From: Deltaproteobacteria bacterium
GTDB lineage: Bacteria > Desulfobacterota > Desulfobulbia > Desulfobulbales > SURF-16
DNA length: 64,000 nt
Direction: 5' to 3'
Assembly: GCA_016219175.1 (NCBI GenBank)
Contig: JACRCD010000068.1
Location: 1-64,000 of the forward strand
Below the pieces are notes generated by a model, which saw only the letters and a list, made by a program, of their open reading frames with translations, made no database searches and was not told where the DNA came from. The position numbers and the translations under genes were made by a program. Below are positions 16,917 through 28,300 of this stretch, piece after piece. Position 1 is the stretch's first letter. Every line of letters starts with the position of its first letter.

Positions 16917-19106
16917 TCAGCGCGTGCCGCCATAAATGCCGGTATAACTTACCCCTGACCCGGTTGGGGCATGGAAGTTGCCGGCAATGTTTCTTGCCCC
17001 GGGACCGTAAAAGCCGCCGTTGAACTGACTGCCCGGCAGGGTGCCGGTCGGGCCGCTTACTCCGCTCACCGTGTTGCTGAAGCCGTTGGCCGAGGCGTTG
17101 CCGGCCGCGCCGCTGCCGACGTTGAACCGGATCTCGCCCAGATCGATAACGCCCCGCACGGCGTCGGCGTCCTGGATGTGGCCGAAGTCCACACTCAGGT
17201 CAACAGTGCCCCGGAGATCCTCGACCTGCCGGGGTGCGGCCGGATCGACCCGGCTGGCCAGGGCCATGCCGGCGTAGTGGCCGGTGAAGCTGGCGGCGGT
17301 CAGGTTGTCGACCTCGTCAACCGGGGTCGGCTCTCCGGCAATCCAGCGGGAGCCGGGGACATGGGTGTGGTATGGCGCGCCGCTGGCGGGATCCGTATAG
17401 GCGATTTCCCAGTAGCCCCAGGTGACGTAATCGCCCAGAATGTTGACCTCCGGCGCGGCCGAAATGAGAAAGTTGCCGTACTGCTTCAGACCCGCGGGGG
17501 TGGCCGGGCCGCTGTAGATGCAGTCGCCGCTGACGCAGCCCAGCACGGCGGCGAAATTGTCCTCCAGGACAAAGGCCGAGGGAAGGGAGCCTCCCAGGTC
17601 GATGGTGATGAGGCGCGAGTTTGAGCCGTTGACGTCAGCGGCGGACAGCGCGCCGTTTAAGGCGCCGTTGTCCTTGTCCACGATAAAGGCGAAATCATTC
17701 TGGTCGCTGTTCATGAATAAGCGCCTGTCTGAGTCGACGTCGGCCATGTCTTCGGAGACCCCCACCACAAAACCTTTCCAGCTAACGGTTCCCCGGGGAG
17801 AAACCCCGTCGTCCTCTTCCTGGATCTCCTTGCCGGCCGTGCCCTGGATACTCCATTCGGCATGCCGTGGCTGATCGTCCGGTTTCAGATCATAGGTGTT
17901 GCCGGAGCCGGTAAAAGTGAACAGATCAAAGCCGGTCCCGGAAATGACGCCGCTGCCCGAGCCGCTGATTGCCGTGATAACCCCGGGGAAAGTGGTTCCC
18001 GGTGGCGGCGGAGTCATGTTGCTGCCCAGGATGTCCACCTCGATGAGCCCATTGCTGCCGACCTTGCCGATAAAGAAGGCGGACGGCGAGCCATCCTTGC
18101 TTTTCAGGCGGCCCAGCACCCTGCCGCTGTGCCAGTTTATTTCCATCCACAGCATATCGTTAATGGGGTCGGTTGGGCCGTTCGGAAAGGTTGAGACGCC
18201 GGTAAGCGCGCCAAAATAGCCGGAAATGCCGTCAGCCGGCACCAGGGTTGTTTCGGACGCGGGATCAATGGCCGGGGCAGTTTCATTGGGAGGAGGCAGC
18301 TCGATCACCGGCACGGTGGTTTCGGTTGCAGCGGTGGCGGCAGCGGTCTCAATAGTTGCGGGGGCCGCCGCCGACTCGTCGGCCGCTGGCGCTACTTCCT
18401 TCTCCTCATCCCCCTCCGCCGGGGGCTGTTGTTCGCCCTCCTCATCCTCGGCGGGCAGCTCGGTGCTGAACACGGCCATATCCTTCTCGCTCAGTTTGCG
18501 GGGCGGCTCCGGGGCGCTGTTTAATTTAACGCTGGTACCGTGGCCCGGCTTGGAAATCTCCACCGCGCCGAAGGGATTGGTCACGGCAATGCCCTTGCCG
18601 CCCTGGAAAATAACGGAGAGCGAGGAGGGGGTCACTGTTCCCGCGTACATGGAGCCGCGGATGCCGATGGTGGCCGCCGGGGTCTCGGTGGTGAAGTTCT
18701 GGGGGGAAGTTTTGGTGATGGCCCCGCCCATGACCCGGAAAACACCCTCCTTAACCTTTGTTTTCAAGACCCCGCTTTTTTCTTCCGGCTGCCATTTGTA
18801 GTCAATGATCTTCATTTCGCTGTTCTGGCCGAGACTGTAAATGGTGTTGTCGGTGAAGAGGATCTGGATGCGGCCGCCCTTGCCTGTTTGGATGGTGTCT
18901 TCGTTGTGGACCGGGGATTTGACGGCCAGGGGGCGCGTCTCACCATTGACGCTCACGGCCCGCACCTCGCCGCGGACGGCCACCACCGTGGCCGCCGGCT
19001 GTTCCGCTTCCCCGGCCCGGGCTGGCCAGGGCGATAGCAGCAGCAGAATGAGCAGGGCGAGAAAGGCTGCGGGATGAAATGCTGGCGGGCAGACTCTTTT
19101 TTTCAT
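16917..19106 (-). CDS. Secreted FecR-domain protein
   Basis: The 729-residue product has a signal peptide (residues 1-31, ending PARAG). A FecR domain spans roughly 40-200, with NEDTIQTGKGGRIQILFTDN and TPAATIGIRGSMY, the form found in periplasmic or surface FecR proteins rather than the anti-sigma kind. An acidic Ala/Glu/Pro-rich linker (about 215-305) leads to a long beta-rich C-terminal domain rich in Gly and Asn that I cannot name. It lies between the TPR-barrel gene (33 bp upstream) and the CHASE2 cyclase (2 bp downstream), forming a three-gene envelope-signalling operon. No sigma/anti-sigma pair is present, so classical iron-transport control is unlikely. Confidence 0.9.
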   Translation of the reverse strand: MKKRVCPPAFHPAAFLALLILLLLSPWPARAGEAEQPAATVVAVRGEVRAVSVNGETRPLAVKSPVHNEDTIQTGKGGRIQILFTDNTIYSLGQNSEMKIIDYKWQPEEKSGVLKTKVKEGVFRVMGGAITKTSPQNFTTETPAATIGIRGSMYAGTVTPSSLSVIFQGGKGIAVTNPFGAVEISKPGHGTSVKLNSAPEPPRKLSEKDMAVFSTELPAEDEEGEQQPPAEGDEEKEVAPAADESAAAPATIETAAATAATETTVPVIELPPPNETAPAIDPASETTLVPADGISGYFGALTGVSTFPNGPTDPINDMLWMEINWHSGRVLGRLKSKDGSPSAFFIGKVGSNGLIEVDILGSNMTPPPPGTTFPGVITAISGSGSGVISGTGFDLFTFTGSGNTYDLKPDDQPRHAEWSIQGTAGKEIQEEDDGVSPRGTVSWKGFVVGVSEDMADVDSDRRLFMNSDQNDFAFIVDKDNGALNGALSAADVNGSNSRLITIDLGGSLPSAFVLEDNFAAVLGCVSGDCIYSGPATPAGLKQYGNFLISAAPEVNILGDYVTWGYWEIAYTDPASGAPYHTHVPGSRWIAGEPTPVDEVDNLTAASFTGHYAGMALASRVDPAAPRQVEDLRGTVDLSVDFGHIQDADAVRGVIDLGEIRFNVGSGAAGNASANGFSNTVSGVSGPTGTLPGSQFNGGFYGPGARNIAGNFHAPTGSGVSYTGIYGGTR

Positions 19107-19139
19107 GGCAAACGTCCTTTTTTCACGCAGGGGCGGCTA

Positions 19140-20444
19140 TTAAAATCCCATGGTCAACGACAGGGAGATGACATTTTTGCGGTAGGTGTAGATGTCGATA
19201 TTGGCATCCGAGTCAAGATGGGTGTAGACAAGCTGGGATGAAAGGTTCCGGTGGCTTGACTTTGACTGCCAGAGCAGCTTTGCCGCGCCCGCCTTGAATT
19301 CCTTGATAGTATCAGCGCGGGTGGCCAGAAAAAAAGGATCAACCCCCTGGTAGTCGCTCTTTTGCAGCCCGAAGCTTGCGAAACCGGAGATGTCTTCGGA
19401 AAATTCCCGTTCATACTGCAATGCCCAGCCGATCCGGTCGTAGGCGTAAGCCTTGGCCGCACTGTTTTCCCTTTCCTTGAAAAAGTTGGCGGAGAGCCGG
19501 TTTGCGCCGGCAACCAGCACCGGGTTGAAGTTGATCATATAATTGGTGGCATCCCGGAAGGGATCCTGATAATTGTTTTTTTCCTCAAGGCGGCCGCCGA
19601 AATTGAGGAGCATGAGGCCGGCCGGCACGGTCAGGGCCGAGGCGAAACCAAAGGCGCCGAGATAACGGTCATGCTCCACATCAATATATTTGACGATCAT
19701 ATTGTTGTTCCACAGGAAGGCCTCGGTTTTCCATACCGGCCCGCTGCCCAGGGCGAAATAGTAGACATCAAGGTCCTGCTGGTTCTCGTACAGCCCGTTG
19801 TAGTTGGTCAAGGTCGTTTTCCAGGAAAGGCGCGGCTCCTCAAAGAGATAGACATGGTTGAAGACGACGGTGGAATCATAGATCCGGTCACTTTTCGGTC
19901 TGGCGGTTGGGCCGGTAAGCTGAATGCCCAGGATGGTATCGGCCACCGGCGACTGGTAGACATTGTCATCCCAGTTGACCCCCAGGGTCAAGGCGCCGGT
20001 GAAGAGATGACGTCTGTCCTCCGCCTCAATGGCGGCAAGATAGTTTTCAATGTTTTTCCATACCGGCTCCGGCGGGTTGGTGGCCAGCACCTCGCGGAAA
20101 TACTGTTTGGCCATTTCCTTAAAGCCCAGACGCAGATGGCAGCGGGCTATTTCCAGCTTGACCCGGGTGGCGGCCGGGTCCATGATCAGCACCCGGTCAA
20201 AGGCCATGAGAGCGCCTTCATAATCGCCGAGTTCAAAGGCCGCGCGGCCGAGATGGAAGTTGATGTCCGGGTTGGCCGGGTCTGCCCTGAAGGCCTTGTC
20301 AAGGTATTGGCGCGCCTCAAGGTAGTTGCCCGACAGAAAAAGTTGCTTGCCCTGCTCGAAATCGGACGGCGAGGGTCCCGCGGAGGCGGGGCAGGGTGAA
20401 AAAAGCAAGATACCTGATATGATGATGAAAAGAAGACGCATCAT
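19140..20444 (-). CDS. TPR protein with outer-membrane beta-barrel-like C-terminus
   Basis: The 434-residue protein starts with a signal peptide (MMRLLFIIISGILLFSPCPASA). TPR units follow at about 30-150 (FEQGKQLFLSGNYLEARQYL, INFHLGRAAFELGDYEGAL). From about 160 the sequence alternates like beta strands (TLGVNWDDNVYQS), and it ends in phenylalanine (SLSLTMGF), as outer-membrane barrels do. The architecture resembles Slam/DUF560-type surface modifiers, but identity is not proven. I took the ATG at 20444, before the signal peptide, rather than an in-frame start 42 bases upstream. It is the first gene of the TPR-barrel/FecR/CHASE2 operon. Repeat copy B lies 30 bp upstream, so the promoter may be in or behind it. 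Confidence 0.82.
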   Translation of the reverse strand: MMRLLFIIISGILLFSPCPASAGPSPSDFEQGKQLFLSGNYLEARQYLDKAFRADPANPDINFHLGRAAFELGDYEGALMAFDRVLIMDPAATRVKLEIARCHLRLGFKEMAKQYFREVLATNPPEPVWKNIENYLAAIEAEDRRHLFTGALTLGVNWDDNVYQSPVADTILGIQLTGPTARPKSDRIYDSTVVFNHVYLFEEPRLSWKTTLTNYNGLYENQQDLDVYYFALGSGPVWKTEAFLWNNNMIVKYIDVEHDRYLGAFGFASALTVPAGLMLLNFGGRLEEKNNYQDPFRDATNYMINFNPVLVAGANRLSANFFKERENSAAKAYAYDRIGWALQYEREFSEDISGFASFGLQKSDYQGVDPFFLATRADTIKEFKAGAAKLLWQSKSSHRNLSSQLVYTHLDSDANIDIYTYRKNVISLSLTMGF

Positions 20445-20473
20445 GGATTTCCCCAGTCTGTATATAATAGATG

Positions 20474-20604
20474 GCGGCTCTTGCAAAATAAACTTGTCTC
20501 ATTCCAAGCGCAGTGAGGAATCTTTAATTGCCGTGATTTTAATAGATTTCTCTCTTCGGCCGAAATGACAGGAGGCCCTCTTTTGCTTATTTTGCAAGAG
20601 TCTC
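20474..20604. repeat. 132-bp inverted-ended element, copy B
   Basis: This is a more diverged copy: it begins GGCTCTTGCAAAATAAAC and ends TTTTGCAAGAGTCTC. With copy C at 32475-32606 it brackets the PEP-CTERM/chimera/YdjY/toroid gene block. Confidence 0.85.
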
Positions 20605-21081
20605 GATGGAAATGGTAATTCAGTATACGCTAGCAGATGGGGCGGGAAAAATACATTTAAAACTTCCGCGGGTGCCGCAGGAGAAAAGTTTCGAGAGGGT
20701 GGGGGCACCAGTGCGATCCCGGTGCAGGCCCGCATCATTGCCGCCACCAATAAGGGCCTGCATGCCGGAGCTTTTTGACCTGACCGGCCAGGGTGAGGCG
20801 CCGCTCAGGTCTGCTCCGCCTCTCTGGTTGCTATCTTTTGCTGAATTGAAATTGTGAGGCGTACGAGAAATCCGGTTTTCCGGTTTATTTTCCGTTTTCC
20901 TGGAAAACAAGAGGGCTTGTGGCATGCGGGCGAAAAATGCGCCATGTAACTATCTGTAATAATGATTATTTTTTTGTGCCTATTGCTGCTTTGTACTGGA
21001 GTAAATATTGCATGATTATTCATTTTAAAAGTTTATTTCCCGCCTTGGCCCGAGAAAAAATAAACCATAAGGGAGGCAAAA
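20605..21081. other. Gene-free interval upstream of PEP-CTERM gene
   Basis: These 477 bp carry no credible gene. The left two thirds are GC-rich with short internal complementarities. The last 130 bp are AT-rich and must hold the promoter of the gene at 21082. I looked for a sigma-54 box around TGGCATGCGGGCG and do not accept it because the -12 element is missing. Confidence 0.5.
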
Positions 21082-21786
21082 ATGAAGAAATATCGTGTTG
21101 GAGTTTTGGCCGTGTTGGCCTTTGGTTTAACTGCCGGCATCGCCTCGGCGACCCCGACATTGTATGATTATGGCTTTAATATTAATGGAACGGTAACCTA
21201 TGGTGCGGCCCCTGCCGGGGTGAGCATGGTGGGCGATTTTGATCTTACTGCTCCAACGCCGGCCACCGGACTCGGCACCATCTCCTGGAGCACTTCCGGC
21301 CTGGGTTTTCACAGTTTTTTCGCCTTTTTTGATCATGAGATCGATGAGACTGTCAATACCTATTATAATGAATACGGCGTCAGTTATGATGCCCCTGGAG
21401 CCGGCCAGTCCTGGGAGATTGACGAGCCCGGTTTTGTGTTTGGCGATATTTATGACCATCTTCTTGCCGGCACACTGGACAACACAAATGGCGTTCCTGC
21501 TGCCACTCCGGATGACGTTTCCTGGGCCATGGGCTGGGATTTCAATCTGGCCGCCGGTGAGACTGCCGACATAACCTTGAGCCTCACCCAAATAGCGCCC
21601 GGTTCCGGTTTTTTCCTGCAACAGTATGATCCAGATTCCCAGGAAAGCATCTTTTTTGCCAGTACTTTAACTATCAGAGGTGGCGGCGGCACGGAGCCCA
21701 TACCCGAACCGGCCACCATGCTGCTCATGGGCACCGGGCTGGCCGGACTGTTCGGTCTCGGCCGCAAGAGGATGAAAAAATCATAA
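21082..21786 (+). CDS. PEP-CTERM exported protein
   Basis: The 234-residue product has a signal peptide (KYRVGVLAVLAFGLTAGIASA) and a beta-rich middle of unknown family. Its tail is a textbook PEP-CTERM signal: EPIPEPATMLLMGTGLAGL, a short hydrophobic helix, then RKRMKKS. Proteins with this tail are processed by exosortase (EpsH) and usually associate with exopolysaccharide. No exosortase is encoded in the window, so it must be elsewhere. A good ribosome binding site (AAGGGAGG) stands 7 bp before the ATG. The gene stands alone between two long gene-free stretches, upstream of the giant chimera gene, which suggests a shared surface role. Confidence 0.9.
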   Translation: MKKYRVGVLAVLAFGLTAGIASATPTLYDYGFNINGTVTYGAAPAGVSMVGDFDLTAPTPATGLGTISWSTSGLGFHSFFAFFDHEIDETVNTYYNEYGVSYDAPGAGQSWEIDEPGFVFGDIYDHLLAGTLDNTNGVPAATPDDVSWAMGWDFNLAAGETADITLSLTQIAPGSGFFLQQYDPDSQESIFFASTLTIRGGGGTEPIPEPATMLLMGTGLAGLFGLGRKRMKKS

Positions 21787-22349
21787 ATGCCGGTAAGGTC
21801 CCGGGCCCGGTTTCGGGGGAAAGCGGTCCTGGTGAAACTTGCCGGTTGTTCTCTGTATAAATGAAGAAGGAAGCGGGGAAGTGAAAAAAGGGGGAAACAA
21901 AGATGAAAACCAGTCAACTCTACTCCATTGCAGCCCCGGCCGGGGCGCCACGGTTTTGCTCAGCAACTCCAGCTCCAGCGGCGGTTCATATCTTCCGCCC
22001 TATAGTCTTGCCACATTAAGTTTCTTTCTCACTACCCTGTAACGGTTTTTTTGTAGGGCGGGCAGACGGGTTCATCGTGGGCCCGCACGGATTGGCGGGC
22101 AATAAATCCTGCCTGACCACGGACCAAGCGTTACACGGTGTTGCTGTCATTCAAAGCAAGCAAGACAGTGTAAAACACCTGGTCAGGCTGTGGTAGCCGG
22201 AGACCAGGCGGTTCTCGCGGTTTAACCGGCGCATCTGTTGCGCGCCGCCGGATTTACCGCCGGACGAACTTTGAATACCTTGAACCGCGAAGCGGCGCTG
22301 ACGCGTCATCTTTTCAGGGCCGCGGGCGGACATGAGAGGAGGCCGGGAT
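21787..22349. other. Gene-free interval before the giant chimera gene
   Basis: No gene is visible in these 563 bp. A loose GGGCGGGCA/TGGCGGGCA palindromic repeat lies at about 22054-22110. The end holds the GAGAGGAGG ribosome binding site (22334-22342) of the chimera gene. No clear promoter hexamers were found. Confidence 0.5.
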
Positions 22350-25300
22350 ATGGAAGGCTTGAGAGCGGGAAGAATGGCAAGGGAAGGCATGGCGATCAGG
22401 ATGATTGGTGTGCTGTTGCTGCTTCAGGGGCTGATTCTCGCAGCGCCCATGGCTATGTGTCCGTGGCTTGCTGAGTCACCCCTGGCAAAAATGCTTGCCT
22501 TTCTCGGTCCCGCGGCGGCCGAGGCGGCCCCGCCCCTGGTTATCTGCGTCCCGCAGGTGACCACGGATCTTCTGGTGCCCCACGAGACGTGGCCCAACGA
22601 ATCCGCCATCCTGAAAGGGGTGGCCAAGGATACCGACGGTAATCTGGCGGGCGGCAGTTATTACTGGGAGTTCGGCGACGGGGCCAGCTCCGCGCCGCAG
22701 ACCATCGGCAACCCCGACAACCTCTCCGCCACCCATACCTACACCGATCCGGCCGGGACGCTCATTGTCGCCCGGCTGCATGTGACGGACACAGCCGGCG
22801 AGACCTCCTCCGACGACTACCGGCTCCTGGTCAAGGACAAGACCCTGGACGTGGAAGTCAACAAGGCCATCGACGACGGCCTCTGGTGGATTTACACCCA
22901 GAAGGAGACCCATGCCTCCTATCCCGGCTGGTACTGGTGGAACAACGCCTCTTACGGGAACCATTACGGCAACACCACGGCCAGCGCCGTGCAGGCCTTC
23001 GAGATCAACGGCCACCTGGAGAATGGTGACCCGAGCGAGGATCCGTATGTTGAGGCGGTCAAGGGCGGTCTCCGCTATCTCCTCTCCACCCTCGCCTCGC
23101 AGAACATGTCGGTGCAGGGCGTGGATTCCAGCGGCAACCCCGCCAACCCGGACGGCAACAACAACGGCATCGGCCTTACCTGGCCGAGTGACCATCCCAT
23201 CTACGAGCTGGGCGCGGTCATGGACGCCTTCATCGCCACGGGCACACCCGACGCCGTTTCCCCTTACGGCGGCGTGAACGTCATCGGCCGCACTTACCGG
23301 GACATCGTCCAGGATATGGTTGACATGTACGCCTGGGGTCAAGGTGACCCCGGGCATTGGTACAACGGCGGCTGGCGCTATGGTTGGAACTCGGACGCCG
23401 ACAACTCCGCCTCCCAGTGGGCGGCCATCGGCATGATCCCGGCCGAGCGGCTGTGGGGCTGTGCCGTGCCCCAGTGGGTGAAGGAGCGCAATAACGCCTA
23501 TCTGAATTACAGCTATAATTCAGCAGGCTATTTCGGCTACCAGGGCCCTAGCCCGAACAGGGCCTTCTCCACGGGCCCCAGCGGCATGGTTGAGCTGTCC
23601 TTTGCCGGCTTCAATACCTCCGACTCCCGCTGGCTGGCCTGCGAAAATTATCTGGCCGCAAATTGGAACGGTTTTCAGGGATGGCGGGACGCTTATTATT
23701 ACTCCCTCTATGCCTTATCCAAGGCCATGCGGCTCGCCCTGCCCCAGGAGGTGACCCATCTGCCCGGCGGGCTCGACTGGTACGGCGATGAAATCCGCGG
23801 CCTGGCCCGGCGGCTGGTGGACCTGCAGAACGCCAACGGCTCTTGGCCGTACGACGGCTGGCCCTACGTGGGATACAAGACAAACGCCTCCTGGAGCGTC
23901 ATCATCCTCACCAGGACGTTGTTTGAGAAACCTCCGGTGGCCGTTATAGACGCCGCCCCCAACCCCGGGGCGGTGGGACAGACCATCTCCCTTGACGGTT
24001 TTTCCTCCTACCATGTGGACCCGGCCAAGGAGATCGTGTCATACCAGTGGGACTTCGACGCCTCGGACGGGGTTGACTGGAGTCATCCGGACGCCGAGGG
24101 GCTCACCGCCTCCCACGCTTACGGCGCCCTGGGCGATTACTCCGTAACCCTGCGGGTGGTGGATAACAGCACGCCGGCGCGTTTCGACATCTCCACCCTT
24201 ACCATTCGCATCACCATTCCCCCCCATCCGCCCACGGCCGTAGTCGGCGGGCCTTATCTGGCCGCGGTGGGCGAGACCATCCAGGTGGATGGCTCGGGCT
24301 CCTATGACGTTGACGCGAGCTTCGGGGATTCCATAACCGCCTGGGATTGGGAGAGCGACTTTGTGGCGCCCTATGATTACAACGAGGCCCACGGGGTCAA
24401 GACCGTTCTGCCCGCTTTCGCGGCAGCGGGCCGCAAGGACATCATCCTGCGGGCCACGGACAACACCGCCGTGATCTTTCCGCAGTCAGGGCAGCCGAAC
24501 CTCAGCCATACGGCGTTTGGCGAGGTCATGGTTTACGAGCGCTGCATCACGGATCTTGTAGCCAGGCCCAAGGCCACCAAATGCCAGCTGACCTGGAGCC
24601 ACACCGGCGCCCCGCTCTACGAGGTGCTGCGCTCCGACAAGAACGCCAATGAATCCTTTGTCCTCATCGGCGCCACAAATTCCACCTACTCCACGTTTAT
24701 TGACTACAATGTGGTGATGAACAAGGATTACTGGTACCGGATCAGGGCCGTGACCGGTGACGAGGCCTGCATCTCTGGTCCGGCCTACGTGAAGTCCGTG
24801 GGCAGGATTGTGAACCGTCCGCCGGTGATCACGAGTACGCCGGTGACCGGGGCCCAGGAGGAGAGCGTTTATCATTATGATGTTAACGCCGCAGACCCCG
24901 AGGGTTTGGCGTTGACCTATTTTCTGGATAGCGCCCCAACCGGGATGTCCATCGCTTCGGGGACAGGTCTTATCACCTGGACCCCGGACTTTGCCCAGGT
25001 GGGGATAAACGACGTGATGGTGCGGGTGCAGGACGCCCGGGGCGCCTCGGCCACCCAGTTCTTCCAGATCCTGGTTACGCCGCGGCCCAACCAGGCGCCG
25101 GTGGTGAGTCCCGGCGGCCCCTACGGCGGGCTGACGGATGAGAGCATCGGTTTTACGGGCAGCGCGGTCGATCCCGACAATGATCCCATCGTTTCCTATT
25201 CCTGGTCCTTTGGCGACGGCGGCACGGCCACGGGCCAGAACAGCAGTCATGTCTACGCGGCCCCGGGGACTTACGTCGTGACCCTGTTTGCCACGGACAA

Positions 25301-28300
25301 CCGGGGCGGGACGGGCACGGGGGAGACTTTCTGCCTGGTCACCGTTCCCAACCGGGCTCCGGAAGCCGACGCCGGCGGACCCTACTCGGGGGAGACCGGT
25401 TCTCCGGTCACCTTTGACGGGAGCGGTTCCTATGACGCGGACGGCGACACACTGAGCTACGCCTGGGACTTCGGCGACGGCGGCAGCGGCACGGGTATGC
25501 AGACGAGCCATACCTACGCAGCCGTCGGCGACTATCAGGTAACCCTGACGGTGGACGACGGCCGGGGCGGCACGGACAGCGCCCAGGCCACCGTGACCAT
25601 CACCCCGCCCAATCAGGCCCCCGAGGCAAACTTCAACGTGCAGGGCAACCTGACGATGTGGCAGACCATCACCTTTGACGGCACTGCTTCGAGTGATCCG
25701 GAAGGGGAAGCGCTGGCCTCATGGGCCTGGGATTTCGGCGACGGGATTTCCACCACCGGCGCCATCGTCACCCATGCCTACGCCGAACCCGGCGATTACC
25801 CGGTGACCTTGACGGTCACCGATGACCGGGGCGCGGTGGGGGCGACGCAACAGACACTGGCCATCATTCACCCCACCCCCAATCACAACCCCGTGGTGGA
25901 GGCCGGGGGGCCATACAGCGGTTCGATGAACGCGGCCATTACTCTCACGGCCACGGGAGCGGATCCAGACGGTGATCCTCTCACCTATAAATGGACCTTG
26001 GACGGGCAGGAGTATGCCGAGCCCTCCATCGGGCTTACCTTTGCTACCGCCGGGACGTACACGGTGCAGCTGAGCGTTGTCGACGGCTACGGCGGGATTG
26101 CGCAGGATACGGCGCAAGTCGTCGTCTACGATCCCAATGCCCCGCTGGATGAGACCCCTCCCACGGTGGCCATCACATCGCCCGCGGCAGGGGCGAACCT
26201 TACCGGCATGGTCAACGTGACGGGCACGGTCAGCGACGACAATCTGCTTAGTTGGGTTGTCGAGGTAGCCCCGGCCGGAAGCGACCAGTGGCTGAGCATT
26301 TCCTCGGGTAACGGTCCGGTGATCAACGGCATTTTGGGCGCCCTCGATGCAAGCCTGCTTGCCGATGATTTCTACCGCCTGCGGCTGACAGCCTCCGACG
26401 GTAGGCAAACCGCCTCGGCCTGGGTTGAATGCGGGGTGACTGACCCCGTCAAACTGGGGCGATTCAGCCTCACGTACGAAGACGTGTCTTTCCCGGCCAT
26501 GGGCATGAATGTCAACGTCAAGCGCACCTATGACAGCACCCGGAAAAGCATGGGCGATTTCGGGGTCGGCTGGACCCTTGATCTCAAGACGGCTGACATC
26601 CGGGAAGACGCCAGTCACAACGTCTTCATTACCCTGCCCGACGGCCGGCGCGTGGCTTTTGCCTTCACCCCCGTCCAGCTCTCCCCCTGGTTTCCTTTTT
26701 ATGAGGCGAAGTTCACGGCGCCGCCAGGGGTTTACGATGCACTGGATTTCGTGGGCAACCACATGGTGGTCTATTCGGGAGGCGACTGGTATTTCTTCCT
26801 GGATTCCGCCGGGAAGTTCAACCCCGAGACCTACATCCTGACAACCAAGAGGGGATTGACCTATACCATTAGTGATATTCAGGGCGTCTCCCGCATTGAG
26901 GACAGGAGCGGGAACTATGTGGAAATCCTGGCTGACGGTATTTTCACAAACAGCGGGCGCAGCGTTTCCTTTGAGCGGGATGGGGATGGCAGAATCACTT
27001 CCATGAAGGATGGTGATGACGTCGAACTTGCGCGCTACACCTATGACGCCAATGGTGATCTGGTGGAGTATGCCGACCGGGAGAACAACCCGACGCGCTA
27101 CGCCTATGACACTTCTCATTATCTGCTCCGGATCCTGGATCCGGCCGGAAACAGCCCGGTAGTGAACGAATACTACCCGGACGGGCCCCTGGCCGGCCGG
27201 CTTGCCGCTCACCTGGACAGCTCCGGCAGGAGGACCACCTATGCCTACGATCTTGATAACCGTAAAGAGACGGTCACCAATGCCCTGGGTGACGCCTCAA
27301 CGTACACCTACGACGCAAAAGGCAAGGTGCTCGAGGTGCTCGATCCCTTGGGCGGCATTGCTTTGCACGCCTATGACGCCAGCGGCAACGAGCTGAGCCG
27401 CCAGGATCCGAGCGGGCGGCTCCGCGAATACACCTATGACGCCAGGGGCAACAGGCTGACGGAGACCAGCCACCCGGCTCCGGGGACTGATTTGACAACC
27501 GCTTACACATACAACTCCCTCAACCTGGTGACGGGCGTCACGCTGCCCATGGGCGACAAGATTCTCTTTTCCTACGACGGCGACGGCAACCTCACCGGAA
27601 AGGAAAAACAGGGGCCGGCCGGACAGACGGTTTATGTGGAAGAGTGGACTTACGACCCATCCGGAAATAAATTGACCCATACGAACGGCAACGGCACGGT
27701 CTGGTCTTACGGGTATAATGCTTATGGGGATAGAATCCGGGAGACGGACCCCGAGGGCGTTGTCAATAGCTACGAGTACGACAACCTCGGCCGGGCCGTG
27801 GCCCGTATTGACGGGGCCGGGAATCGCACCGATTTCCGCTACACCGGGCAGGGGATGATGTCCCAGGTTCTCCAGGATGCGGAGACCCTTTACGATATCA
27901 GCTACAACTACCTGGGCAAACCTTTGATTATGAGGGATTTCTATGTCCGCGACACCCTGTTTGCCTATGACCCGCAGGGGCGTCTGACCGAGACGACCGA
28001 TGCCTTGGGAGGAACCAGCTCGTACAGCCATGACGGGGTGGGCAACCTGCTTGCGGTTACCGACCCCAACGGCAACACAACGGGGTATGAATACGATGCG
28101 GCCGCCAGGTTGCTCGCCAGGACCGGTCCGCCCGTAAATCCGTTGGATCCATCCTCCGGCCGGCAATGGGCATTCGGTTACGACCAGGATGGGCATTTGA
28201 CCTCCAAGACCAACCCGGGCGGGGCCATCCTCTCCTACGATTACGACGGCATGGGCCGGATGGTGTCCATGCACAAACCCGAGGGGGACATCGACTACCT

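Noticed and set aside
20930-20960. Sigma-54 promoter before the PEP-CTERM gene at 21082
   Set aside because: TGGCAT is present, but the -12 TTGC element is not at the required spacing.
22332-22349. Alternative start of the chimera gene at 22332
   Set aside because: This ATG lies before the GAGAGGAGG ribosome binding site, which is correctly spaced only for 22350.
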